From Streptomyces sp. NBC_00224 (lineage in GTDB: Bacteria > Actinomycetota > Actinomycetes > Streptomycetales > Streptomycetaceae): DNA of 64,000 bases. The stretch spans positions 4,064,501-4,128,500 of the forward strand of contig NZ_CP108106.1 of NCBI RefSeq assembly GCF_041435195.1, given 5' to 3'. The translations under genes and the position numbers were made by a program. The notes beneath the pieces were generated by a model. The model did not search any database and was not told where the DNA came from. It saw only the letters and a list, made by a program, of their open reading frames with translations. This document shows, piece after piece, positions 51,253-61,800 of the stretch (positions are counted from its first letter, which is position 1; each line of letters begins with the position of its first letter).

Positions 51253-52122
51253 CTACTTGGCCACGACGGCGACCGGAGCGTCCCAGGCGTTCCGGTCGAC
51301 GGTGAGGGTCACGCCGCCGTACGCCTCCTTCTTGTTGATGGCGTACTGGTGGCCCCGGCGGTGGCCCGACCACTTGGTCCCGAAGGGGTAGCCCGTGGTG
51401 GTCGACTCCGTGTCGTCGTACGCCGCGTACCAGAGCGCGTCCGGCATGTCCGTGCCCGGCGAGACGGCGGCGACGACGGCCGCGCTGGAGGAGGCGAAGC
51501 CGTAGAAGCCCGTGCGGTAGCCCTTGGCGTGCAGGGCCTTGTTCCACGCGCGCGTGTAGGTCAGCACGGTGTCCTTGCAGGAGGTGTTCGTGGTGTCGAA
51601 CCCCTCCATGTCGAGGTAGACCGGGCTGCCCGGGCGCATCCCGAGCCCCGACGCCTTGGCACCGGCGTCCGCGCCGTCGGCCGCGCCGAGGGAGGCGGCG
51701 GTGGCGGCCGTCATCTTCTCCGGGTTGCTCCCGGACTTGCAGGGCGGCTGCGCCCCCACGTACAGGGGGATGAGCTTCCACCCGACCGCGCTCACCGACT
51801 TCACCCAGGATGCGGTGAGCTGGGGCTGGGCACAGCCCCGGTTCTTACCCCCGATGTAGACGGCGGCGCCCCCGTACGGCGAGGCGGTCTTCCAGGCCTT
51901 CATCTGCGCGAGCGTGGGGGCGGTGCAGGTGTCGAAGGCGCGGCCGGTGAAGGTGGCGGGCTTGGAGAGGGAGACGGGGCGGGCGGGCATGGTGGCCGCG
52001 GCCGGGGTCCCGCTCCCGGAGGAGGCGGCCTGCGCGGTGAGCGCACCGCCTCCGAGGAGGACGACACCGCCGAGGGCCATGGCCAGGTTGCGGTGCTTCT
52101 TGGTTATGCGGTGCTTGGACAC
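51253..52122 (-). CDS. Secreted DUF1906 glycoside-hydrolase-like protein
   Basis: 289 residues from GTG 52122 with GAGGAGC upstream. Signal peptide to about 33 (MALGGVVLLGGGALTAQAAS). The rest is a TIM-barrel-like domain of the Rv2525c/DUF1906 type: GRAFDTCTAPTLAQMKAW, AVYIGGKNRGC, PLYVGAQPPC, PVYLDMEGFD and GFYGFASSSAAVV. The family has the lysozyme-like glycoside hydrolase 25 fold. Rv2525c is a Tat-exported cell-wall protein, but this one has no twin arginine. Enzymatic activity is not proven for the family. Confidence 0.87.
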   Translation of the reverse strand: MSKHRITKKHRNLAMALGGVVLLGGGALTAQAASSGSGTPAAATMPARPVSLSKPATFTGRAFDTCTAPTLAQMKAWKTASPYGGAAVYIGGKNRGCAQPQLTASWVKSVSAVGWKLIPLYVGAQPPCKSGSNPEKMTAATAASLGAADGADAGAKASGLGMRPGSPVYLDMEGFDTTNTSCKDTVLTYTRAWNKALHAKGYRTGFYGFASSSAAVVAAVSPGTDMPDALWYAAYDDTESTTTGYPFGTKWSGHRRGHQYAINKKEAYGGVTLTVDRNAWDAPVAVVAK

Positions 52123-52183
52123 AAAGCTCCTCGGGAGGCAGGAGAAGTCGGACGACCGGAGCCGGGAGGGCGGAAAGGGAAAC

Positions 52184-52217
52184 AGGGCGACGAGCCGGAG
52201 ATCCGGCCCGCCGCCCT
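52184..52217 (-). terminator. Hairpin after the RHS operon
   Basis: AGGGCG/CGCCCT (52184-52189, 52212-52217) with an inner GCCGGA/TCCGGC stem lies 12 bases after the candidate immunity gene stop. Confidence 0.6.
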
Positions 52218-52228
52218 GGGGATCGTGC

Positions 52229-52810
52229 TCAGTGGGTGTCGCGCATCCAGCTCAGGATCGCCTCGCGGTAGTGCATCGACTCCTCACCGCTCGCCATCCT
52301 GAGTTCGAACGCGTCGCGTGGCTCGAAGCCCGCGCCCCGGGCGAAGACCCGGGACGCCAGCTCCGCCTGGCCCGCGCTCTCGAAGGCCAGCCAGCAGGGA
52401 TGTCCCTCCGGCGGCGCCACGCCGTTGCGGTCGAACTCCAGGGCCACGGCGAGCGCCGCACCCTGGACCTCGCGGACCCGCGGGTCGCCGTCGCCGTGGA
52501 AGGCGGCGACGGCCCGCGTGGCCTCCAGGGCGGCCGCGACGGCCGCACCGGACGGTCGGCCGCTCTCGGCGGCCCGTTCCCGGAGCCGGTCCACCAAAGG
52601 CACCGACTCCTGCTGGAACTCCGCTTCCTCGCCCTGCCCGCCCGTCTCGCGCCAGGCCGACTCGACGGCTTGGACCGCCGCGAACGCGTCTTCCTGCCGT
52701 GCGTGCTTCTCGAAGAAGACCGACACGACCGAGTTGACCCGCGCGGCGACCGCGACCGAGAACCAGCGCTCGGCCGGCTGCCGGTCCGTCGGCACTCCGT
52801 GATTGGACAT
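52229..52810 (-). CDS. Candidate immunity protein for the RHS toxin
   Basis: 193 residues from ATG 52810, thirteen bases after the RHS stop; a TTG at 52819 is the alternative. It is acidic and helix-rich with no signal peptide or membrane segment (VAVAARVNSVVSVFFEKHAR, ATRAVAAFHGDGDPRVREV). A small cytoplasmic protein directly downstream of a polymorphic toxin is the normal place for an immunity gene. The sequence matches no immunity family I recognise, so the role rests on context. Confidence 0.65.
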   Translation of the reverse strand: MSNHGVPTDRQPAERWFSVAVAARVNSVVSVFFEKHARQEDAFAAVQAVESAWRETGGQGEEAEFQQESVPLVDRLRERAAESGRPSGAAVAAALEATRAVAAFHGDGDPRVREVQGAALAVALEFDRNGVAPPEGHPCWLAFESAGQAELASRVFARGAGFEPRDAFELRMASGEESMHYREAILSWMRDTH

Positions 52811-52823
52811 ATCCCTCAAACAC

Positions 52824-55800
52824 CTACCACTTGGCCAGTCTCGGGGTAATGATCTTACCGCCGAGCCTCTTGATCAACGGTGCACAGAACTCTTCGCAGA
52901 AGTCGTTGCTCGCGATCAGCAACTGAGGTGTGGCCCCCAGGTTGACCGCTTCCGTCAACAGCTTCCCCTCAGCGTGATTGTGCCCGAGGATCAGCGGCGC
53001 GTCCGTCTTCTTCGGCAGGCGCGGATAGACGCGCAGCCCCTCGTCCGCCGCGTCCGACAGCGCGATCTGGGCGTCGGTGATCTCGCTCCGGGCACCGACC
53101 GCGAACAGGTCCATGCCGTTGCCCTCGGGCACGTGCAGACCGCCGACGGTCTTCCAGCGCGCGCCCGCGCCCATCTTCTTGGTCATCGCGTCCACCCGCG
53201 CCTGGAGGTGCATCGGGTCCGGCGTGGACGAGCCGTTGCAGTTGTGGACGAGGACCGGCGTGTCCCCGGCCTCCACGTAATACGTGTGGAGACCGTCGAC
53301 CGTCAGGTCGTACGTAACCGTGTTCGCGTGGTACAGGCGGACGCCCGTGACCTCGGCCGTGCCGGTCGGGGTCTGGAGGACGTCGCCCTCGTGGAGGTCC
53401 TTCGCCTCCACGAACGCCGACTGCGTGGCGTCGTAGAACGGGTGGTGGAACGTGGTGGTGAGGTGGTCGCCCTTGGCGGTCACCTCCGCCGCCTGCGCCT
53501 TCTGCGGGGTCGCCGTCAGCGCGCCGAGCACCGCCGCCGAGGCCGCGAGGCCCAGCGCCGCCTTGCGGACGGCCTTCTTGACCTTCGCGCCGCGCTTCGT
53601 CGCCTTGATCGTGACGTCCACGAAGTCGCGGTCCGTCTTGGTGACGATCACTGCCGTGACCTTGTGCGACTCCGTGCCCGACACACCCGGGGCCGCGTTG
53701 GCGATGGTGTCGCCGACCCTGATCCTGTCGATGGCCTTGGTCGAGCCGTTGGCCATCAGCACCTTGGTGTTGCCCGTGAAGCTGTGCGGAACGCCGACCT
53801 TGCAGCCGATGCCGGACTCGCCGCGCGAGCCGGCCCCTTGGGCCTCGGCCCTGGACGCGGCCACTTCCGTCGCGTCCTTCGCCGCCGTCTCCTCAGCCGC
53901 CGCCCCCTTGCCGAACAGACCGCCGACGGCCTTCATCGCCTTCGGGGCCGCCTTGGCGAGCAGGGAGCCGCCGATCTTGCCGAGGACGCCGCCCAGCGCG
54001 CCGGATGCCGCGCCTTCGATCGCCGAGCCCGCGAAGGCTCCGACGCTGCATTCGTCGCCGCCCTTCTGGGCGCAGGCGAAGCCCTGGGTGACCAGGGAGC
54101 CGACCGCTCCGGCGACCGCCGCGCAGCCGATGGAGCCGACGCCCGCGGTGACCGCCTCGCAGCCCATGAAGACCGCCGTGGAGACCACGAACGAGGTGAT
54201 CGCGGCCGCGTGGTTCTTCACGAACGTGGCCGTGGTCTTCGCCGCCTTCACGGTGGCGTGGTAGGTCGTGCGGGCCGCCTTGGCGACGGTGTGGACGGCC
54301 GCCTTGGCGACCTTCTTCGCCGCGTGGACCACGCGCTTCACCGTCTTGGTGACCTTGTGGTACGCGGTGTGTACGGCATGTACCGCCGCGTGGTAGACGC
54401 GCTTCACCTTGCGTACGGCGTAGTGGTAGACCCGGCGCACCACGCGGACCGTCTTGCGGTACACGTCACGGACCCGGTGGACGACCTTCTTCGCCACGTG
54501 CTTGGCGACCTGGACGACCTGGTGCACCACCTGGACGGCGGCGTGGTAGATCGGCGCCGCGACCTGGTGCACCACCGCGGCGGCCTTGTGGACCACCTTC
54601 TTGGCGCCGCACACCACGTCGTACCAGGAGCAGTTGCCGGACTGGTCCGTGCCCGCGAGCGGGTTGTCGTTGACGTACGCGAACGGGTTCGCGGACACCG
54701 AGTTCGGGACCGGGTTCAGCGAGATGGAGTCCTTGTTGCGGAACTGGCCGGTCGCCGGGTTGTACCAGCGCGAGGCCGTGCCCACGTCGCCCGAGCCGGG
54801 TTCGGTCCAGCCGGACTGGAAGCCGAGGTGGCCGAGGACGGTGTTGGTGCCGGTGTTCTTGCCCAGCGGGTCGTAGCTCGCCGAGCCCGACAGCGCGGTC
54901 GCGCCGGCGGTGAACGTGCCGATCACGTCGTCGTGCTGGTCGGTGAGGGCCAGCGCGCTGCCGGAGGGGCCGTTGCCGACGCCGACCAGGCCGCCCGACA
55001 CGTCGTAGGTGTAGGTGTAGTTGCCGTCGGAGGCGATGGTGTTGCTCGCGCCCGAGTACTGGAAGGTGCGGCTGCCCTGGGTCGCGGTGTCGGTGTCGGT
55101 GATGTTCCGCCCGGTCGCGTCCAGGTTGTACGCGTGGGTGCCCGCGGTGATCTGGGCGCCGAACGCGTCGGTGGTGAAGGCGACCGTGCCGTCCGACCCG
55201 GCCTGCTGGGTCATGGTGCCCCGGGCCGAGTACGCGTAGCTGCGGTTGCCGTCCGAGGTCAGCTGGTCGCGGGCGTCATAGGTGTAGACGTCCGCGCCGA
55301 CCCGGGTGCGGTTGCCGGAGGCGTCGTAGCCGTAGGTGGTCGTCGTGGAGCCGTTGTTCCACGAGGCGAGGCGGTTGGCGTAGTCGTAGGTGTAGGTGTG
55401 GGTGGCCGCGCCCGGCACCCCGGTCGTCGTCTTCGACGTCAGGTTGCCGTTCTTGTCGTAGCCGTACCCCATGGACGCCAGGCCGGTGGCGCCCTGCATC
55501 AGGGTGTCGCCGGTCAGCCGGTGGGCGGTGTCGTAGGTGTAGGTGCGGGTCTGGCCGGTGGCGCCGTACTTGATCTGGGAGATCTCGTTCAGCTTGCCGT
55601 ACGTGTACGTCAGCCGGTTGCCGGTGGCCGCGTCGTCCAGGGTGGACACACGACCCGCGTTGTCGTAGCCGTACGTCGTCGTGCCGGCCGCGTCGGTGCG
55701 GGTCAGCGGCGCCGAGTCGGCGTTGTAGGTGAAGCTGGAGGAGCCGGCGGAGCCGGACGCGGAGAGCAGGTCGCCGCGGTCGTCGTAGCCGAACGCCTCG

Positions 55801-58800
55801 TGCGTGGCGGACTGGTGGTCCGCGTTGCCCGTGATGCCCGCCTCGGCGGTGTCGGCCGTGAGGACCCGGCCCGTCTTGTCGTAGCTGAAGGAGCGGGTGG
55901 CGGTCGCCGCGTCCGCGCCCTGGCCGGCCATGGTCAGGACCTGGTTGTTGCTGTCGTACGTCAGGGACGTCGACGTGCCGCCCGGCTTGACGGCCTTGAC
56001 CATCCGGCCGTCCGCGTCATAGCTGAAGGTGGTGGTGGTGTCCGCCGCCGAGGTGTACTGCGCGGTGGACGGCTCGATCACCTTCTCCTGCTGGCCCCAC
56101 GGCGTGAAGGTGTAGCGCCAGGAGTTGCCCCGCCCGTCGGTGAACCGGGTGCGGTGGCCCGCCTGGTCGTAGCCGAAGCTGGTGGTGATGGACGAGGTGT
56201 CGGAGACCGGCTGGATCTCCTGGGTGACCGTGCCCGCCGCGTCGTAGGTGAAGCGGGAGGTGCGGCCGTTGGCGTCGGTCGTGGTGACCACGTTGCCCAC
56301 CGCGTCGTACGTCACCGAGGACTGCGAGAGCAGGGTGTCCGAGGCGTCGTACTGCTTGTTGTACGTCGGCTGCCCGGCCGCGTTGTAGTCGGTCTCGGTC
56401 CAGGTGTTGTCCGGCAGGATCGTCTTCTGCTGGTTGCCCTCGAAGTCGTAGGTGTACCGGGTGGTGTTGCCCGCCGCGTCCGTGACGGACGTGGTCTCGC
56501 CCGCCCGGTCGTAGCCGTACGAGGTGGTCACCCCGCCCGGCGTCGTCGTCGACGAGGTGTGCGTGCCGTACGGGTTGCCCGCCGTCACCGCGTAGGAGTT
56601 GGTGCTGGTCAGCGTCCGGGTGGACGGGAACCGCTCCAGGGTGGTGGAGGTGAGCTGGCGGCCCAGGTAGTCATAGGTCGCCTGGGTGGAGGCACCGGTG
56701 CCGTCGGTCACCGAGAGCGGGTCGCCGGCGTTGTCGTACGTGGTGTGCAGGGTGGCGCCGTCGGCCCTGGTGACCTGGGCGACGCGGCCCAGCTGGTCGT
56801 AGAAGTAGCTGGTGGTGCGCCCGCCCGCGGTGGTCGACGAGGTCTGGTTGCCCTCGTTGTCGTACGTCCAGGTCGAGGCCGCGGTGACCGGTGTGGTCTC
56901 CCCGGCCGGGGTGTAGGACGGCAGGGTCTCCATGACCTTGTTGCCGTTGGCGTCGTAGGCCGTGGTGGTCACGTCGCCGTTGGGGCCCTGCTCCTCGACG
57001 GCCTCACCGAAGGTGTTGAAACCGCTGGTGGTGACGGGGCGCACGGTGAGCGGGTTGGTGCCGTCCGTCTCCGCCTGGACGGCCGGGGCGGTGGCGACCG
57101 CCAGGTTCCCGGCCTCGTCGTAGGCGTAGTTGGTGGTGTTCTGGTTGGCGTCCGTCATGGACGTCTGCAGACCGCGCTTGTCGTACGTGTACGTGGTCTT
57201 CTGCTCGTCCGAGGAGGCGGCGGTGCCGCCGGTGCGCCCCTTGCCGTAGAGCGAGGTGATGTCGGTCGAGGTGAACGCGCGCTGGTAGACCTGCACGTTC
57301 GAGACCCCGCCGGGCAGCGCGTCGCCCACGGCGCCGCCGTACTTGGCGCCGCCGATCATCAGCGGCCCGTGCGCGCTCCAGGGCGCGCTGTTGGTGGCGC
57401 TGCCGGAGAGCGTGCCATTGACGTAGATCTGCACGGCGCCGTTGGTGGCGTTGTACACGCCGACCACGTGCGTCCAGCTGCCCGCGACGGGCTTCGCCGT
57501 GGAGTAGGCGGCCGGGAACGAGGTCCCCGGCGCGTCCGTGCCGGTCTGCTCCAGGGACCACAGCGGCGCGCTGGTGTGCGCGTAGTTGTACTGGAGCATG
57601 AACGCGCTGTTGGTGGTGCCGGCCTGGGCGACGACCGTCGCGTTGTGGGTCGGCAGCGACGCCATGTTCACCCACGCGGAGACCGTGTAGGAGGCGGCGG
57701 TGTCGAGCACCGGGCCGTTGGTGGCGATCTGCTGGCCCGCGTTGCCCGCGAAGGTGGCCGAGGAGCCGTTCCAGGTCACGCCGGTGGCGGCGGCGGTGTT
57801 GCCGGAGCCGGAGGCGTCGGTGACGGTCGAGCCGGCGGACTGGTCGAGCTTCCACCAGCCGGTCGGGTGCCCCGCGGCGTCCCCGTACAGCGTCTCGGCG
57901 ATCTTGTTGCCCATCGCGTCGTACGCGTTGGTGACCGTGCGGTCCCAGCCCGAGGAGTCGTGGCTGTTCTCGGTGGCGATCTCGTCGTCCGGCGTGTACG
58001 ACACGCTGGTCACCCGGGCCACGCCGGCCGGGTCGAGGGTGGTGGAGGTGTGGCGGGAGGCCGCGTCGACCGTGTGGGTCGTGACGGTCTCGCCGTTGTC
58101 GGTGGTGCTGGAGAGCAGGTTGCCCGCCGCGTCGTACGCGTTGGACTGCAGGACGTTGGAGCTGTTGCCGTCGGCGCTCTTCTTGGTGACCGTCGACGTC
58201 AGACCGTTGTCGGTGTAGGTGTACGAGGTCGTCGCGCCCATGGCGTCGGTGACCGACGCGAGCCGGCCCGCCGGGTCGTAGGCCCGGGACGACTCGGTCA
58301 GCAGCGACGGGGTCTGCGGGTTCACCGGGTCGCCCGCGTACATGACGCCCTGGGTCAGCAGCTGACCGCTGTCGTCGTACGTGTAGCGCATCTCGGTGCC
58401 GGAGGAGGAGACCTCCTTGGTCTTGTTGCCCTGGCTGTCGTAGGTGTACGTGACCGTGTTGCCGTTGGACGCGCCCGCGTTGGCGTTGGCGTCCTTCTTG
58501 GTGGCGACGTGGTCGTACGCGTCGTACGTCTGCGTCTCGGTGCGGGTGTAGTCGCCGCCGCTGCCGTCCGCGACCGACTGCGAGGTGATGTTGCCGTCGA
58601 TGTCGAAGACGGTGGTGGAGACCGCCGCGTGCACCGCGCCGGTGACCCGGTCGGTGAGCTGCGGGTCCTTCTCCTGCACGACCTGGCCGTCCGCGTCGTA
58701 CGTGTACGTCGTGGTGAGCCCGGCCGGGTAGGTGTCGGAGACGACCTTCTTGCTCAGTACCTGGCCGACACCGTCATAGGTGTACGAGGTGACCAGACCG

Positions 58801-61800
58801 CCGGCGTCCGTGGTCGAGGCCACGTCGCCGTTCTTGAAGTAGGCGACGGAGTTGACCGCGCCGCCCGGGCTGACCGTGCGCACCGGCAGGCCCTTGGGGA
58901 CGTTGCCGCCACCGGTCGCCAGGTAGGTGGCGGTGCCGTCGCTGAAGACGGTCGTGGTGGTGCGCCCGCTCGGGAACCCGGCCACGGCCGGACCGGTGAT
59001 GGTGGTCTGGTTGCCCGCGCTGTCGTAGCCGAAGGACGTCAGATACGTGTTGTCCGCCGCCGAGGCCGAGCGGCCGTCGCGCCGGGTGAGCAGGATGTCG
59101 TTGCGCGGGTCGGCGGTGGTGAGCTGCTCGGTGGTGTCGTCCGGGAAGTAGCTGAAGTACTCCGTGGAACAGGCGTTGGCGGCCTGGTTCTGGCAGGTGG
59201 TCGTGGAGACCGTGTTGCCGCGGACGTCGTGGCCGGTGACCGTCGTCGCCCCGTTGGGGTCGGTGACGGTGTGCTCGAAGCCGCCGGTGTCGTAGCCGAA
59301 GCTGGTGGTGTTGCCGAGACCGTCGGTCTCGGTCAGCGTCCGGTTGTTGTGGTTGACGTCGTACTGGTAGGTGAGCGTGGCGTTGGCCGGGGAGGTGACC
59401 TTGACGGTCGACACCGGCAGCAGGCCCGTGGAGTTCTTCGCGGCCTGGAAGTGCGCGGCCGCGTCCTGCGCGGTGAGCGCCGAGCGGTAGGTCGCGGCCT
59501 CGGCGAGCGAGCCGTTGAAGTACACGGTCGCGGGGTAGGGCAGACCGGCCCAGCCGGAGCCGGTGGTGCCGGCGCCGAGGTAGTCGGTGGTGCGCCCGCC
59601 CGTGGTGAGCGCGGCCGTGCCGGCCTTGGTGGCGGCCTGGGTGCCGTCCAGGTAGAGCGTCTGGCTGGTGGGCGAGGCGCTCAGCAGCACGTGGTGCCAC
59701 TTGCCGTCGGTCACCGTGCCGGTGGTGCCCATCTGGACGGAGCCGGAGGTGGTGTAGAAGCCGCCGTACAGCTTGTTGTCGGTGCCGATCCACAGCTGCG
59801 GGGTGGTCGAGGAGACCGTGCCGCCGATCGGCCCGTTCTGCGCGTTCATCAGGATCGCGCCGCCGCGCGTGGTGGAGAACCAGAGCTCGGCGGAGGCGGA
59901 GGTGCTGCCGGTCTGGACGTCCGGCACCTTCACCCAGGAGCTGGTCCCGTTGAAGGCCGCCGTCTTCTGGTCGCTGAACGGCCCGGTGGCCCCCAGCGTG
60001 ACGTTGCTGTACGTGCCGGTGCCGCCGCGCGTCTCGTCGACCGCGGTGCCCGCACCCGCCGCCTCACCGAAGCGGAAGTACGTGGCGGGGGCGCCGCCGA
60101 GGACCGCGCCGCGGTAGGTCTGGCTGGAGCCGGTGACCGTGGGGGCGCCGAGCTTCCAGACCCCGCCGTTCTCGTCGGTGAGCTGGGTGAGCGCCGCGGT
60201 GCCCGGGTCGTAGGTCATCGCCGCGTACGTCTTGCCGGACGGGCGGGTGACCGAGGAGAGCAGGCTGGAGGCGTGCGTCCCGTAGTTGTAGAGCGCGCTG
60301 ACGTCGGCGGCGACCAGCGGGCGGTCGTACCACGCGGCGCCCGCGATGGAGCCGTTGAAGTAGGTGGCGTAGCCGGTCTTGCTGGTGCTGCTCTGGTGCG
60401 GCTGGTCGGGCCAGTTGCCGCCCAGGAAGCCGGTGCCGAGGTAGTTGAACGGCTGGTTCTTGCCGAAGGCGGTGCCGCTCTTGATGGAGACGGTGCCCGA
60501 GAGCGAGCCGACCTTGGCGTTGTCGAGGAACAGCGACTGCGAGTTGCCCGCGGCGGAGAGCACCACGTGGTGCCACTGGCCGTCGGCGACCGAGGCGGAG
60601 GTGGTGAGCGGGGCGATGCCGCCGCTGTACCAGAACTCGGCGTTCAGCTTGCCGTCGCTGCCGACGTAGATGGACGGCGTGTAGTAGCCCGCCGCGTTGC
60701 CCGCGTCGATGGGCTGCGAGGCGTACGAGTAGAGCACGCCGGGACCGGCCGAGGTCTTGAACCAGAGCGACAGGGCGCCCGAGTCGGTGTTGTTGCCGGT
60801 GTCGTTGGGGAGCGCCACGGCGGAGGAGGTGCCGTTGAACCCGGCGGCGGTGCCGCCGTTCGGCGGGCCCGCCTGGCCGAGCGTGACGTTCTTGTACGTG
60901 GCGTTGAGCGTGTTCTCGTTGCCGAGGACGGCGTCCTTGGCGACGGTGCCGGACGACTCGGTCAGCGGCCACATGGCGCGCGGGTCGAGGTCGAGCGAGG
61001 CGTTCTGGTACTGGGAGCCCGCGGTGTACGTGTACTTGGTGCAGGCGGTGGTGGTGGACGGCGGGCAGACCGAGACGAGCTGGTCGCCGGTGTAGCCGTA
61101 GGTCCAGGTCAGCGCGGTGGACTGGTCGGTGCCGACGACCGGGTCGGTGACGACGGTCGCCACGTGCGCGGCGGACGCGCCGGACGGCGTGGACCAGGTG
61201 ACGTTCAGGGCGCGCCCGGAGACGGCCGAGGCCATCTTGGAGACACGGCCGCCGGTCCAGGTGAAGTTCAGGGCGCGGCCGTTGGCGTCGGTCACCGAGG
61301 TGAGGCCGTAGCCGCCGGAGCCGAGCGCCTGGGTGAAGGTGTAGACGGTGTCGTCCTTGTCGGTCAGCGAGTAGCCGCCGGTGACCGACTTGAAGGTGGA
61401 GAAGCGGCCGGAGCCGGCCGAGAAGCTGCCGTCGCCGTTCTTGCCGTACCCGACCTGCGAGCCGTTCGGGTAGGAGACGACCGCGCTGGTGACCGCGCCG
61501 GAGGCGTTGTACTGCTCGGTGGCCCGGGTGTCGAAGATCGACGACCAGCCGGCGCCGAACGAGCCGGTCCAGCGCGGGTCACGGGAGTTGTAGTCGCGCA
61601 CCACGTCGAGGCTGGGGCCGACGGTGGAGAGCGAGGCGTCCGTGTCGCTGGTGGTGTAGTTGCCGCTGGAGGCGTCGAAGCCGTGGTCGCCGCTGTTCTG
61701 CGAGAGCCCCGAGGTGATCACCGGCTGGGGCACCTGGATCTGCAGCGCGTACCAGTCGGCGGCCGGGGTGTAGAGCGAGCCGTCGTACCCCTGGACCGTC

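Noticed and set aside
55000..59400. Short recurring DNA words (GTCGTAGGTGTA and similar) as a CRISPR or satellite array
   Set aside because: They are the codons of YD-type RHS peptide repeats and vary in spacing and sequence inside one open frame.
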